DNA from: Amphibalanus amphitrite
Taxonomy: Eukaryota > Arthropoda > Thecostraca > Balanomorpha > Balanidae
Length of the DNA: 64,000 bases
Assembly: GCF_019059575.1 (NCBI RefSeq)
Contig: NW_024882996.1
Span: 62,001-126,000 of the forward strand
Reading direction: 5' to 3'
Positions 9,197 through 20,517 of the stretch are shown piece by piece. A program made the translations under genes and the position numbers. Under the pieces are notes generated by a model. That model searched no databases and was not told where the DNA came from. It saw only the letters and a program-made list of their open reading frames with translations. Position 1 is the stretch's first letter; each line of letters begins with the position of its first letter.

Positions 9197-10817
9197 CAGG
9201 CTCTCTCTATCGTCTGGATAAAAATAGGCCCCGCCCATCCCAATCAGCTGCTGCATGACGAGTTGATGACGACAACCACTACTTACCAGCAACCGATCTA
9301 GGGATAGCGTACGTGACAGTAATGGTGCAGCGGTTGCAAAATATTACATTGTTATTCAAACGGGCCCCCAAGTTTAACCCATCTGTGTTTGATTGTATTT
9401 GTATTGAGATATGTGATTAGATAAGGGGTGTTGATTAAGGCAGGTATTTTTTGAAATATTTTTTTTGACAATTTTTTGCCCTTTTTCTACTTAATAGCTG
9501 AACCCGGAACCACCTGAAGTCTAAACCTTATTTTAGATAACATGTCAATGCTGATGCTGTCTTGAAATGTGGAATTTAGACAATCAAATGGTAATAGGAA
9601 TAATGAATAGCAATTTTACTAACAACTTGTTAACTCTAGGAAGCGCAACTAAAATTAAAATCACTGTCTGCCACACTGCTCCGATCCTGGTCATGCAACC
9701 AATATTCGTGGGTGGTGTTTCACGGCAGAGCACTGCAGTGCGCTGCGTGTGTCGGAGCATTGGGTTTCCATGGCAGTGTCAACAAACTTCACTCTGACGC
9801 TAAGCTATGACAGCATCCCAGATGACCCAGAACGCTAGCACGCTGCGGCGCCAGCGCCAGCAGCATGCTAGCAGTATTTGAACTCAAACCTCTGTTCTTG
9901 GTACTTGGTTTTTCAGGACCTCTCACTCTGTTCCAAATGCGATTCATCATAAACTAAGATATCACATGCAACGTCATTTGAGTGACGCTATGGTATGCCG
10001 TAGCTACCAGTGCACACAGTGTCTGGGTGGTGAAACAGGGCCATTATTAATCACATTTGCTTTGCTTTGTTTCAGCGGAAACCTGTCTGCACATGGGAGG
10101 AGCGCAACAAAAGCCCATCAAGTTCATGCATGGCAGTGGATCTCAACAGGAGAAAACCAGAAAGAACATAGGTGCTTAAAGATTGCAGTTGTACACTGCT
10201 GTTATCAACTGATGTGAGTGGCTGGCATTGCTCCTGGCAAGAACCACCTGCAAGTGATGAGATGGCGCCTCAGTTGTTGAGTGTGCTGCAGTGTGAGAGG
10301 CGCCCTGATCTCTACTTTGTGATGGGTTTCCATTGGAGGTTTAACTGAGAAGTGACAACTGACTGTGACCATGCTGGAGCATGTCAGTGGAGCTTTACAT
10401 GCTTAGGGCAGCTTTTGAACAGATGCTGACCATGGCACGTCCCATCCAGTTATCACGTGCACAGAATGGTGGGGGAGGGCAACTCTGGGCTCTTGAGTCA
10501 GCCCTACTGCACAGGGGGTACAGATGGCCGCTTACGTTTGGTGTGTCCTGCACTGCATTATCAAGTCCAGTCTGCTGCCACAGGCAATGGGTCGGGCTGC
10601 ACTATATAAAAGGCAGACTATCTTGCAAAGGAGGCTGGCATCCTCTCCCATAATGACACACCAATTGGCAATAACCGCTGCGATGATCACGAGAGTGTCC
10701 GCTTATCTGTCATGGTGAGGTGGAGAGCCAGCTGGCCTGAGGGATGGTTTTACTTCATCTGAGGCCCCCTTTCCCTGCCTGCCAGGCCCGGTCAAACGAC
10801 CGCTTCACAGTGAACGA
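9197..10817. other. Intergenic; decayed MITE-like ends, no gene recognised
   Basis: No credible coding frame. At 9712 GGTGGTGTTTCACGGC, and at about 10028 GGTGGTGAAACAGGGCC, resemble the ends of the GGC-type MITEs elsewhere in the window and may be worn copies. A TATA-like TATATAAAAGG lies near 10602-10612 with no gene attached that I can support. Confidence 0.4.
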
Positions 10818-11260
10818 CTTGCAGTGGATACCGTGCCGTCCCACAGCGCAACGAGCGCGCCGACCAGAGGCGGCGGCCAAGAGGCGGCCGCGCTCCCCCA
10901 GTCGACGGTCCCGGTGGACGTCGGCAACGCCCACCGCGCGACCATCAGATCGGCTCGCGACCGCGCCGTCGCCGACTGACCGCATGACTGGTATCTGTTC
11001 ATATGAGGGACCGACTGCCACCGCCGGTCGCGGAAGGGCATCGCTCATCGGCCATTGACGTCCACCAGCTTCGCGTGGGTCACTGTTCGGGCTGCCACCA
11101 ATGCACCGAATCGGATGGAACCCTGTCGGCGAATGCCAGCGGTGCCCCGACATCGACTGCGCGGCGGCCAGACGCCAGTGCATCGCGTGCCGGGAGGAGG
11201 CTGGCACCCCCGATCGGTCATCGGTCACAAACCGTGTCCCAGCTCATGACTGCATCCAGC
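10818..11260 (+). pseudogene. Non-LTR retrotransposon ORF2 C-terminal fragment (decayed)
   Basis: Pieces in shifting frames read as the RNase H and C-terminal cysteine region of a LINE ORF2. A LQWIP piece and a QEAAALPQSTVPVDVGNAHR-like piece come first, then VHQLRVGHC, then HRIGWNPVGECQRC with CIACREEAGTPD. The order Leu-Arg-x-Gly-His, HRIG, CxxC, CxxCREE is typical of this 3' region. Frameshifts and a stop (TGA near 10978) make it dead. It resembles the fragment at 13545-14440, so they may be one family. Confidence 0.6.
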
Positions 11261-13544
11261 GAAGCTCTTTGAGATGTTCTGCTGCAGTCTGCCGCGTGTG
11301 TTGAAAGAAGAATGAACATGAGAAAACCTCAAAACTTTATGCCCTATTAGTATTTGACCAGTATTGGAATAAGTTTGGATTTTGAGAATTTGTGTCCCTG
11401 TGCTTGTGCCTGTGTGGAAAGGCATGCTTTACGGTGTACCATCTCAATTTGTGCGGCTGCTGACAAGCCACCTGGGTGCCAACGTATGTGCGAATCCGCG
11501 AATACGTTGTGTTTCGTCAGTCGGTATCGTTCTGAAAATATTGACTGCAATAGGTTATATAGCGTATGACGGTTCAGCCCAGCAGTAATAACTGACCATT
11601 GATTGGGCGAATTTTGTGTGGTGGTTCGCTAATACATAACCTAAAGAGTGTTTTGCCGGAATCGTTTAGTAGCAGAACTGACCGGAATATAAGTAGAATG
11701 CAACGGTTTGAATAGTGAATTTGTTGAAATGATTGTTCTCTGAGACCACTGTGTAACTTTTGACCTGAGAACCACCAATTATAACGACAATGGTGGAAGC
11801 ATTAGGCACTGTAGGCAGCACTAGTTGGCACACTTACGCAAGCACACGACTTACGCAGTGGACATCTGCATCATGCATGTTAAGGTATACTGGGAAGAGT
11901 GAGAAATTAGTCGGAATATAAGTGACTAAGGAAAATAGGCTATATTTCCCATTGAGCTGGGGCGGGAAGGGGAGGGGACTATGGTCAGCTATGCCAATAA
12001 TTCATTCTCGTTATGCAGCTGTGTAAAAGGGCGTCCGTTTTTTTTTTGGTGAGACCTTCCCCATTGGCCATTTCCAAGCTAAATCGTGGTGGAGATTCTG
12101 GAGACCTCAGCCTCGCTACCCTGCGCGCTGCGCCACCTTGCGAAACATAAAGCAGCAGTCCTGACATCTACAGGGCTTACTTTTCATGAAAGCGCGGATG
12201 TGTTCGCGCTTATGCGAAGAAAATTCTTCCGAGTATGGTTGATAATGAGATTAATTGTTGTCATTTATTTATTAATTCATTGGCAAAAGTACCCTAATAA
12301 ATCGGTAAAGTAGCTTAAACTGTATCGTATTTCCTTGGGAAAAAATGACGAACTCATCCTAAGACATCCAGATTATTGGATGCGTTCGTCAGTTGTAAGT
12401 AGTTCAAGTTTTTGGAAAAATTTGCTTGTGGAAAATCATAATATTTCAAAGATATGCCTATTTTTGAATAATTTATGCATTTATCTGCATTGAAAAATGA
12501 TTGTAAAGCAAAAGTGCAAAAGATTATTGTCAATTTATTTTCTCAAATCACAGTTTACGAACGCACAAAACTCCAGCTTTTAATTTAGTGCGTGTGCGAA
12601 TTGCGGTCAAGAAAAAAGATTTAAACTGTCTATATTCCTCTTAAAACAATGAAGGATGAATGAGGAAAATGCTGTTTTGAGCAATTGTATATTTATTTTT
12701 TCTCAATTAAGCAAAAGTACAAAATTTTCAACTATTATTACATTTGCTCTCACAAAACCCATCACTTTTAAGCATGACGTCATGTCAGCCAAACTTACTA
12801 GCGCCATCTCTGGAGAGCATCTTTCGAAACCTCCAGACGATAGAGAGAGCCATAAATAACATGTGATAGTTCAAAATCAATATCGACGGGGATTAATACA
12901 CTTTGGTCACTCTAGTTGTTACTACTTGCTACGCATGCAATTTATATGGTGGTTCTACAAAAAGGTAGTTTAATTACAGCTGCAATTGATCTTGTTCTTG
13001 CTTCAAAGCAAGGTGAAGGGCCCGTGAATCGACAATGTCAATGTGTGCTTCATCGTCAGTTCTAGATCAAGTTAACACATTGTTCTGATGCTGGCTTTAA
13101 ACATTTAAATAATTGATATCATTGTGGCATAAGACCACTATTTCATCTTTAGATATTAATGTCACTGATTGCTTATCATGGAAATGCAAAATCAATGAGT
13201 CAGAGTGGCACTTGTTATCGGATCATCTGCACCAAATTTAAATGTGGATTGTTTGGATCTGTGTTGTTAGCTGTATGCTTCATAACCTGGGTGACATCAG
13301 CCACCCTTTCTCAGTCAAACCATGGATGGGGACCAGACTGGAAAAAGCACATGCTATGCCGAATATTTCCGGCATGGCGGTACTTATTGCGGCAAAAATT
13401 TCACCTCGCGTCTGGCACAACTTTGCATGCACCAAATCCAGCACATGGCGGCCACTGAATTTGTCAGCGCAGGGCGGCTGCATAATTTTTCGGCGCATGG
13501 AAGTCACTGAATTTTGACAAGCCAGTCAATCTAGGAGCAGTTTC
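11261..13544. other. Intergenic, no gene recognised
   Basis: Mostly AT-rich with only short, unsupported frames. A GGCTCTCTCTATCGTCTGG-type 19-mer at about 9199 recurs inverted at about 12833-12851. It could be the two ends of an old element, but I could not confirm that. Confidence 0.4.
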
Positions 13545-14440
13545 ACCCTGTGGGTGGCTCTGGAGACGGTTTGGAATGAGATGTCCCTCACCCCGGTTGT
13601 TGCGTGCTCTGACTCGCAAACTGTTCTGAGTCAATTCAGCGGAGGAGCTTCCGCCCTACAGGTGATGCCTTCACCCTCGGTGCAGAGATGGGCATGGAAG
13701 ACCTTGTTGAACATGGCCGAGCATTGTGAAGTAATCTTGCAGTGAGTTCCAGGCTCCTGCTCACTGTGGGATCGATGGGATTAAGAGCGCTGCCGCTGAC
13801 GACCTGGTGAGACAAGCGACTGCCCTGCCATCGGACGCCAGCTCTCTGACCTGGGCCCTGTTTCACCGGTGATTATGAAATTCAAATTGCGCGAGCTGAC
13901 GTAATATGATGACGTTATACTGCTGACGTAGGCGACAATTCTGGCACACAATTGCAGCAATATTGTTTGATATCATCGGTCATCAACTAAATGTTCGAAG
14001 CTTATGTCCAAATTTTCCTTAAACCAAACTTCTTTTAAATGCATTATATTAAGAAATATATTCAAGCAGCGTGCTGCTATCACCGGTGAAACAGGGCCCT
14101 GGGGAGTTCATTGTGCGGCCACGCGTCAATGGCGTAACAACTTGTCCGAGTCACTATTCAAGCCACTCCTCGGGAGCACCCCGCCGCTCCCTATCCCCGG
14201 AGAGGACCGAGAAGACGCCGTTTCGGTGCACCAGATGAGGGCGGGCCACTGGGACCGCTCGGCGCTCGCTCCATTATGTGCATTGAATCGGCCGTCTCCT
14301 CTCCGCGGCATGCCAGCAGTGGCCGAACAAGCGGTGCCCTGTGGCTCTCTGCGCCGTGTGCCAAGAAGAGGGTGATTTGTCGGAGCACGTGCTGCTCCGC
14401 TGCCTGACCCTTGTTGGTGCCCTCCAGTCTCGAACACATA
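13545..14440 (+). pseudogene. Non-LTR retrotransposon RNase H/C-terminal fragment, MITE-interrupted
   Basis: The reading frame gives an RNase H signature (TPVVACSDSQTVLSQFSGG), then after frameshifts HCGIDG and DDLVRQATALPSDASSLTW. This is interrupted at 13854 by a small element and resumes after 14101 with TRQWRNNLSESLFKPLLG, DREDAVSVHQMRAGHW and a CxxC..SEHVLLRC tail. The order is that of the end of a LINE ORF2. Stops and frameshifts show it is a decayed copy. Confidence 0.65.
13854..14098. mobile_element. GGCCCTG small inverted-repeat element, copy 3 (internally deleted)
   Basis: A 245-bp relative of the 8391-9196 copies, with the same GGCCCTGTTTCACCGGTGAT ends and a shortened body. It is flanked by CTG on both sides (13851-13853 and 14099-14101), which confirms a 3-bp target duplication. 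It splits the LINE fragment. Confidence 0.85.
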
Positions 14441-14891
14441 ACTCCGCAAATTTTTGTGGCCCTGAAACTTCCGTCTGGGCATTGTTTCACGGCACGACGC
14501 TACGGTACGCATTACGCGTATTGTGGAATTGAATTTCCATAGAAACATCAACTAATTCAAACGTTTAAACCCGGAATGCTCTGCCTGGTTGATATAGGCT
14601 TGGCTGGTAGATGTGCACACAAGCTTTATGTAAAAGTGGCTTAATTTTGGCGCAAATAGACACCCAACTTTCAGCTCAAATCATGCAGAAATTTCATCGC
14701 AAAATCGCTTGCGCCGAATTTCGGCGCATGAGGGTCTCACGGGTGTCCGGCGTAGTGTGTGGATGTGTTCCAGTCTGGGATGGGGATACTGCTGAATAGG
14801 TACTAGTACCTACTAGTGAAACTAGTACTAGTACTAGGTACTAGTGAAAATGCTGATTTTACATCATCGCTTGTCTGTTACTGTTTTCCAG
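14441..14891. other. Region upstream of the USP gene
   Basis: No gene. At about 14482 TGTTTCACGGCACGACGC and CCATAGAAACATCAAC resemble half of the MITE at 56857. A dense ACTAGT/TACTAG cluster lies at 14802-14846. The end (14876-14891) is a pyrimidine-rich stretch ending CAG, used as the acceptor of the first coding exon, so an upstream non-coding exon probably exists outside what I can identify. Confidence 0.45.
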
Positions 14892-14994
14892 AATCATGGT
14901 GGCCGATCCGATAGGTGCCTACCTGCAGAGCTCTCTGTCCAAGCACAGCAGCAATGGAGGGCAGCAGGCGGCCATACTGCAGTCCAAACTGCAG
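14892..14994 (+). CDS. USP exon 1 (first coding exon)
   Basis: The acceptor TTTTCCAG ends at 14891. The start ATG is 14896-14898 with A at -3 and G at +4, a good Kozak context. It encodes 33 residues (MVADPIGAYLQ...LQSKLQ) and leaves in phase 0 at GTCAGT. An acceptor before the ATG implies a 5' UTR intron. Confidence 0.75.
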
Positions 14995-15178
14995 GTCAGT
15001 AGTGGTAGCAGTAGCAGTAGCTGCACTAGCAAGTAGCAGGTAGCATCAGTAGCAGAATTCGTAGCAGTATCCATGTTCGTTATCAGTGGTTGCTGAAGGT
15101 TTTAACTTTGTGCCGTTTATTCTACGTCAATAATTGACCAACCCCAGCAAAATTGGCTCACTGCCCCGTCTGTTCCAG

Positions 15179-15350
15179 GCGTCTGCGAAGCGCGCGCTGC
15201 TCACCCGAGTTGAGTTTGAGCCAGCCGAGAAGCAGCACAGCCACATGTTGCAGACGCTGCAGAACAAGTACATCGTGCTTGGGGAGCGGGACTACGCGGC
15301 GCAGGGCGCCAACGGAGCGGCCAACGGTGCCGCCAACGGAGCGGCCAACG
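15179..15350 (+). CDS. USP exon 2
   Basis: 172 nt between TGTTCCAG and GTTAGT, entering in phase 0 and leaving in phase 1. It encodes RALLTRVEFEPAEK, the N-terminal motif shared with USP36/USP42, then KYIVLGE. It ends in a short in-exon tandem repeat (GANGAANGAANGAANG) just before the donor. Confidence 0.85.
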
Positions 15351-15424
15351 GTTAGTAGTCGAATGTGTTTGCCAGAGACGCGGCTATTGGCGTATTGGAT
15401 GACTGAGAATCGTCGTATCTGTTT

Positions 15425-15490
15425 GGGGAGGGGACACTCGGGGGAGGGGACACTCGGGGGAGGGGACACTCGGGGGAGGGGACACTCGGG
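15425..15490. repeat. 16-bp tandem repeat in intron 2
   Basis: Four copies of GGGGAGGGGACACTCG, about 75 bp past the exon 2 donor. It is G-rich on the + strand. Confidence 0.9.
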
Positions 15491-15739
15491 ATAGCTATAT
15501 GCGTCTTGGCTGATGGGGCGAGGGGTATCAATCCGATCCAGTTACAGAAGTGTTTTGTGTGATGGTGGTACCACCCCACCTATGCAACTGCGCCTGAATG
15601 GGGGAGGAGAAGGGGCATACCATGTCAGTATGCCCATGGTCTTAATTAAATGTAATTAGTTTCTTAAATATAATTGTAGACTACTTGCTCTTTACTACAT
15701 ACCAGGTCAGACACCATATCTCTCCCAAACGAGAGGTGT

Positions 15740-16075
15740 AGGTTTGTTTTTAATGCGGGATTGTCGGTCTTCGGGCCTGTCTCTGTTCTGGCTGAGGTAT
15801 GTGAGAGTTGACACCTTGCCCTGGACCGAGTGTGTGTCACTCTGTCTGTTTCTGCTTTGAGCCTGGATCTTATCGCCGCGTCCCTCCCCTGACCTGGGTT
15901 TTGTCACCCTGATTCTGAACTGACCTGATGTCTCTGTCTCTGGTCCAGGTTCTGTCACTGTGACTGTGTCCCTCCCTGACCTGGTCCCGTCACCCTGTCA
16001 CTGTCTGTCTGCCTGACCTGGTAATGTCTCTGTCTGTGTCTCTGACCTGGCTCTCTCACCCTGTCTCTGTCGCAG
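15740..16075. repeat. Degenerate repeat ending at the exon 3 acceptor
   Basis: Loose tandem copies of units such as CCTGACCTGG and TCACCCTGTCTCTGT run straight up to the exon 3 acceptor (CTGTCGCAG at 16075). They give an unusually long pyrimidine-rich tract. Confidence 0.55.
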
Positions 16076-16230
16076 GCTCGGCCCCTCCCGTCGGCTCCAA
16101 CCGCCCCCAGCCGCCGGTGGTGCTCAGTAAAAAGTCCGACCTGAAGCTGGGCTGGGGCAACAGCAGCTACCCCACCGGCGCCGGCATGGTCAACATGGGC
16201 AACACGTGCTACCTCAACTCCAGTCTCCAG
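16076..16230 (+). CDS. USP exon 3 (catalytic Cys box)
   Basis: 155 nt, entering in phase 1 and leaving in phase 0 at GTCAGA. It encodes GMVNMGNTCYLNSSLQ, the USP Cys box. The nucleophile codon TGC is at 16207-16209 (Cys135 of the assembled chain). Confidence 0.95.
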
Positions 16231-16667
16231 GTCAGAGGCGGTGCCAGACGCCCTGAGGCGCTGATGCGAGGTTCGATGGAGACTGTTGGGCAGGCAGAGG
16301 GTTGGTGTGGGATACGACCTGCTATCTGGGAAATGCCAAACCAGCAGACAAGCGTTTGGTTCTACGAAATTGTTGTGTCTGGAAATGGTGTTTTGGGCAA
16401 TTATGATGTGCTACATGCAGCTATCGCGGTTGTGTAACCGTACTTTACCATATACAGCTGGCTTTGCTCCACACTTCATAAGTCCCCCCTCATGACCCAT
16501 ACTACTCCATCGAACGCTGCTTCACACTTGATGACACCCCTTCCCCCAGACGAGACTCATCTCCTCAGGCTATTCCTGGTCATACCTTTTATGACCCTTT
16601 ACCCTCTCTTCGATTCAGGCACTGTAATTTACGTCTCTAGTGAGTAGTAGCCCCCTCTCCCCACACA

Positions 16668-16793
16668 CGCTGTTCCACGCCCCCCGGCCTGGTGCGCTGT
16701 CTAGTACCTCTTATCCCACTAACCTCCAATTCTTACCTCTTTCTTTTCCCCTAGGCTCTGTTCCACGCGCCCGGTCTGGTCCGCTGGCTGCTG
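16668..16793 (+). repeat. Two upstream partial copies of the exon 4 start
   Basis: The first 39 nt of exon 4 (ALFHAPGLVRWLL) occur twice upstream. A worn copy lies at about 16668-16702 and a good copy at 16755-16793. The good copy is preceded by TTCTTTTCCCCTAG and followed by GTAATG, so it looks like a 39-nt in-frame mini-exon of 13 codons. Confidence 0.8.
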
Positions 16794-16820
16794 GTAATGA
16801 CCCCCTCTCTTATCCCCCAG

Positions 16821-16995
16821 GCGCTGTTCCACGCTCCCGGGCTGGTGCGCTGGCTGCTGGAGGACGGTCGACACGCTGCCCGCTGCTCGGGCGCCGACCA
16901 GTGTACCGTGTGCTCGATGGCGCGGACCCTCCGCTCCACACACCAGAGACAGGGAGGCGTCGTCAAACCCATACTCATCTACTCCAAACTGAAAC
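16821..16995 (+). CDS. USP exon 4
   Basis: 175 nt from CCCCCAG to GTACGT, entering in phase 0 and leaving in phase 1. It encodes ALFHAPGLVRWLLEDGRH, a Cys-rich patch (CSGADQCTVC) and KPILIYSKLK. It aligns by order with the region after the Cys box of USP36. Both of its ends are copied in the flanking introns. Confidence 0.93.
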
Positions 16996-17014
16996 GTACG
17001 TAACAGTGCCTAAT

Positions 17015-17115
17015 GGGAGGCGTCGTCAAACCCATACTCATCTACTCCAAACTGAAACGTACGGGGCCAAAGGCGTTGTCAAACCCGTACTCGTCTAATG
17101 CAAACTGAAACGTAC
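17015..17115 (+). repeat. Downstream copies of the exon 4 end and its donor
   Basis: A perfect copy of the last 44 nt of exon 4 plus GTACG lies at 17015-17063. A diverged copy follows at about 17070-17115, and a weaker trace near 17140. Reading from exon 4 into these meets a TAA at the junction, so using a distal donor would truncate the protein. Confidence 0.85.
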
Positions 17116-17487
17116 GTGGCTGAATGTATTGAGTGTCCCAATGTCCTACTCGAAACTGGAGTTACGTGGCTTTATTTATTTATTTATTTTTTAGGGGAGG
17201 ATAGGGTATTGTTTTTCTTGGGGGGGGGGGGGGGCAGGCTGAATGTCTTGTGCTTCTTGAATTAAGGCATGCGTGTTGGTTTGGTAGCGATGGAGTGCCC
17301 CTTCCCTAACCGCGAGTAATATTCTTGTTTTCTTCTTTTTCTGTGGTAAATTGTGGCGATCATTTAAAACCTCAAGTTCTTGTTCCCAGACATGACACTT
17401 TGTTGGTATGTTACCTATCAGTTATTCTGAGGTGCAGGTTCATTGCTTTATCTCGTGTTAACCTGCCTTGGGGTAGGGCTGTGGGCT

Positions 17488-18377
17488 TTAACCCTCGCAT
17501 GTGTGCGGCGTTTCCCAGCTTCTAATGTGTAGGGGGGGGGGGGGTCGGTTGGACCCCCCCCTTGCCGTTTCGCCCCTGATCGAGCTAGAGCTTCGCGGAA
17601 AAAACGAGCGTGTTGCCCGTGACGAGAGGAAGCCGATGATACCCAATTTTAAGGTCCTAGGTCATTGGTTGACCTTCCAGGTCAGGTCAATGATCCAAAG
17701 TCGGGAAAATCGGGACCTGTTAGAAAGTCGTAAAGTGTGGGTGCTAAGGGGTTTTTCGGGGTGCTGATCACGAATATCGTGTTAGTTTTGATCACAGATG
17801 ATGTCTTGAAGCATTTAGACCAGGTCGGGTCAGGTCAGGTCAGGTCAACCAGTAGGCGTCGTGACGGGTATTCGTAGTACGTGTCAACCGCCTCTGACAG
17901 CTTCGTAACATGTTACGAAGTCACCAAAACTACTTCATAAATGTTCAAATGGTTGCTAAATTCGAATTCAGCTCCAAAAACTAGCCTAGAAACATGTAAA
18001 ACTCGAAAAGTGACCCGAGGTCACCCGAGGTCACCAAAGGTCAATGACCTGACCTGACCCTCAGGTGACCTTGACACAGACGGGAGTAACATCAAATCAC
18101 ATGTTTGAACGTTTGAAACCACGAAAAGCTTGCAAACACGCGGCTAGTGCGAGCCGACATACGCGAAATCGCGATTCCGGCCAAACATGGTCTCGGAAAA
18201 GAGGTCACAGGTCAAAGGTCATTTGGGTCAGGGTCATGAAATTTTCAGGGTAGGTGTCAAATTGATCAATGCGAGGGTACTGAAAGTTTCGTCGCGATCG
18301 GCCGCTTTTTACGCGAGTTATTCGCGAAAAACCATGGGGTCCATCCGACCCCCCCCCCCTACACATGCGAGGGTTAA
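17488..18377. mobile_element. TTAA-flanked element with GGTCA arrays, copy 1
   Basis: An ~890-bp element with ends TTAACCCTCGCATGTG and CACATGCGAGGGTTAA. Just inside each end lies a long run of G or C. The body is dense in AGGTCA/TGACC (for example CAGGTCAGGTCAGGTCAA and its complement). It has no coding frame. TTAA ends suggest a piggyBac- or Kolobok-type non-autonomous element. Related copies lie at 27719, 48942 and, inverted, 56168. Confidence 0.75.
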
Positions 18378-18506
18378 GGTGTGCTGAATGCATGCCTGTT
18401 GTTTCCTTTCACGCTACTTGCCTTGTCCTGCTGTTAGTTCCTTTCGTGTTGGCCAGCCTTGCCCAGTTGTGGAACGACTGACGTTTTCTGCTGTCTGCCA
18501 TTCCAG

Positions 18507-18683
18507 TGATCTGCAAGCACTTCATCCACGGCCGCCAGGAGGATGCCCACGAGTTTGTGCGCCACCTGCTGGACAGCATGCAGCGCTGCCACCTGGCGGC
18601 GCTGCGCGCAACTAAGCTCGACAACCTCAGCAAGGAGACGACGCCGCTCAACCACCTGTTCGGCGGCTACCTGAAGACGCAGG
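18507..18683 (+). CDS. USP exon 5
   Basis: 177 nt from TTCCAG to GTACGT, phase 1 at both ends. It encodes ICKHFIHGRQEDAHEFVRHL and FGGYLKTQ, two of the most conserved blocks of USP36/USP42 catalytic domains. Confidence 0.95.
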
Positions 18684-19897
18684 GTACGTGAGCGCAGGGG
18701 GACAGCCGATTCGCTGCCGGCACCACTATCCGCCACCTTCTGAGTGGTGTGTCACCGTGGGCCTTATCTGAAAACGTCTTATAATTTACCCAGCTCATCA
18801 GTTTCTTCGATTAACTCGTCATACTAACATGCCGTACTTCATCCAGACCTAGTTCTTGCTGGTTCCTTCTATTCCTCGCATCTAGTCAGCCGTGTCTCGC
18901 TGTACTTCTGTTTCTTTTTTTTGTCATGGTCGCAAAATGACCATGCCGGTCGGCGCGCCAATATGTCCTCATTGGTAAACAAGAGCGCAGGGGATGTGCA
19001 CACTAGGGGTGTCAGGAATTGTTGGTGTTTAGTTGCGGCTAAAAAGCGTATACTTAGGCAACAGCCGGTGGGTCTTGATTGACTGCTGGATCAGCGATCG
19101 GCCATTGGCCACCCAATGGTGCGGCACCCAACCCAACAGCTGTCAGCTGTCAGCTGCCAGCTGTCAGAGGGACCAAGCTGTCAGTCGGAGCGAGTCGAAC
19201 AGCTGGGACTCGCTCTGAGTCTGACAAGGCGCGGGACAGCTGAAACACGCGAGCATGACCGTCCCACTCGAGTGAGGGCGAGATTTGTCAGTCAACGTAC
19301 TTAACCCACTGAGCGCTGAGACCTTAGCCCTATCTAAAGACCAGTAACACATATTTGTCACTTTGCCATGGGGCAAAAGGAAGGTATATAGGCAAGATAT
19401 CCCCAATATTGAAAATTATTGCATGTCACCTAATAAAAGGGTAGATTCACGATTGTGAGTGCTTGAGAGTTAAGTGCAAAAGATGCTAAATGAATACTAT
19501 AACTTGTACAAAAACGGCCTGGCCCGGAAAACCTGCAAGCTGCAAATAGATTCACCATATCACAACCGATTTCGTCCAAAACATCATCTTGAAGAAGAAA
19601 AACAAATGTATTTTACCAAAGACGTTTGTCTCACCCTAATTATACGATATGCTCCTATCATCAAATGATGTATTCGAGGACCGAGGACAATCTGCGAGCG
19701 AGCGGCCCCAAGTGAAAGCTGGCGACGCGTACTCGCGAGAGTCCGGTGGCTGCCATATGGCAGGGGGGCCAGCGATCTGAGGCATCCACGTGCTAACGGC
19801 AGGTCTAACACCTTTAGGATACAGTAGCGGAAGCCGGTGAAGGAGAGAGACGGCAGTGCGGCAGCGGCGGCGAGGCTCTGGCTGTTGGGCGCCAGTC

Positions 19898-20159
19898 TAG
19901 AGACGTCAATCGGATACCAACTTTTTGGTATACCGATACCAAACCGATACCAACTTGGTATTTGGTATTTCAATGCTAATGTGTTTGGTATTTTGTTGGT
20001 ATTATGCAATCTTACTAATCTATAAGAGGCTAAGAAATTGGTAAAAAGTTGGTATTTCCCTCATCTTTCAATTTTGGTTAGGTTTCAGTATTTTCCCTTG
20101 GTTTTGGTTGGTATTTGGTTTGGTATCGGTATTCCGATTTTCTGTAATTGACATCACTA
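19898..20159. mobile_element. hAT-like MITE of GGTATCGG family, copy 1
   Basis: A 262-bp element starting TAGAGACGTCAAT and ending ATTGACATCACTA. Its body is built from GGTATACC, GATACCAA and TTGGTATTTGG words. The flanks (GGCGCCAG on the left, 2 bp outside; GGCGCCAC on the right) look like a worn 8-bp target duplication. A better-preserved copy is at 51979. Confidence 0.75.
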
Positions 20160-20517
20160 GGCGCCACCCAACGTGCCGCCCAACAGCTGACATCTGCCAG
20201 TCTGACAGATGGATTTATTTAGGCCAACTTTGAAGGATATACGTCGAGTACGTTAAGTATAATATAGAGCCGCCGATGTTTGGCGAAAACGACCTCTGAG
20301 AAACTGGCCATGGAGACGCCTCTATGCAGAATACAAACTATAAAGAAACCAGCAATGCTCCCAATGAATGTTCAGGAAAAGTCACCAAATTTTACGTCGC
20401 CAGCTCAAGCTGTTTTTCGTACAGAGCAGAAAATCAGATGGGAGGCGAAACGTCTTTCCCATCAGTAATATGGTTCTAAGCGAAGGGTAACCTACTAATT
20501 GTAAGATAGATCCTTTT

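Noticed and set aside
10755-11228. 157-codon - strand frame
   Set aside because: The + strand of this stretch carries LINE ORF2 signatures, so the - strand frame is a GC-rich shadow.
12795-12812. CTCF-like word (complement CCAGAGATGGCGCTA)
   Set aside because: A single short match in unique sequence; too weak without binding data to list as a site.
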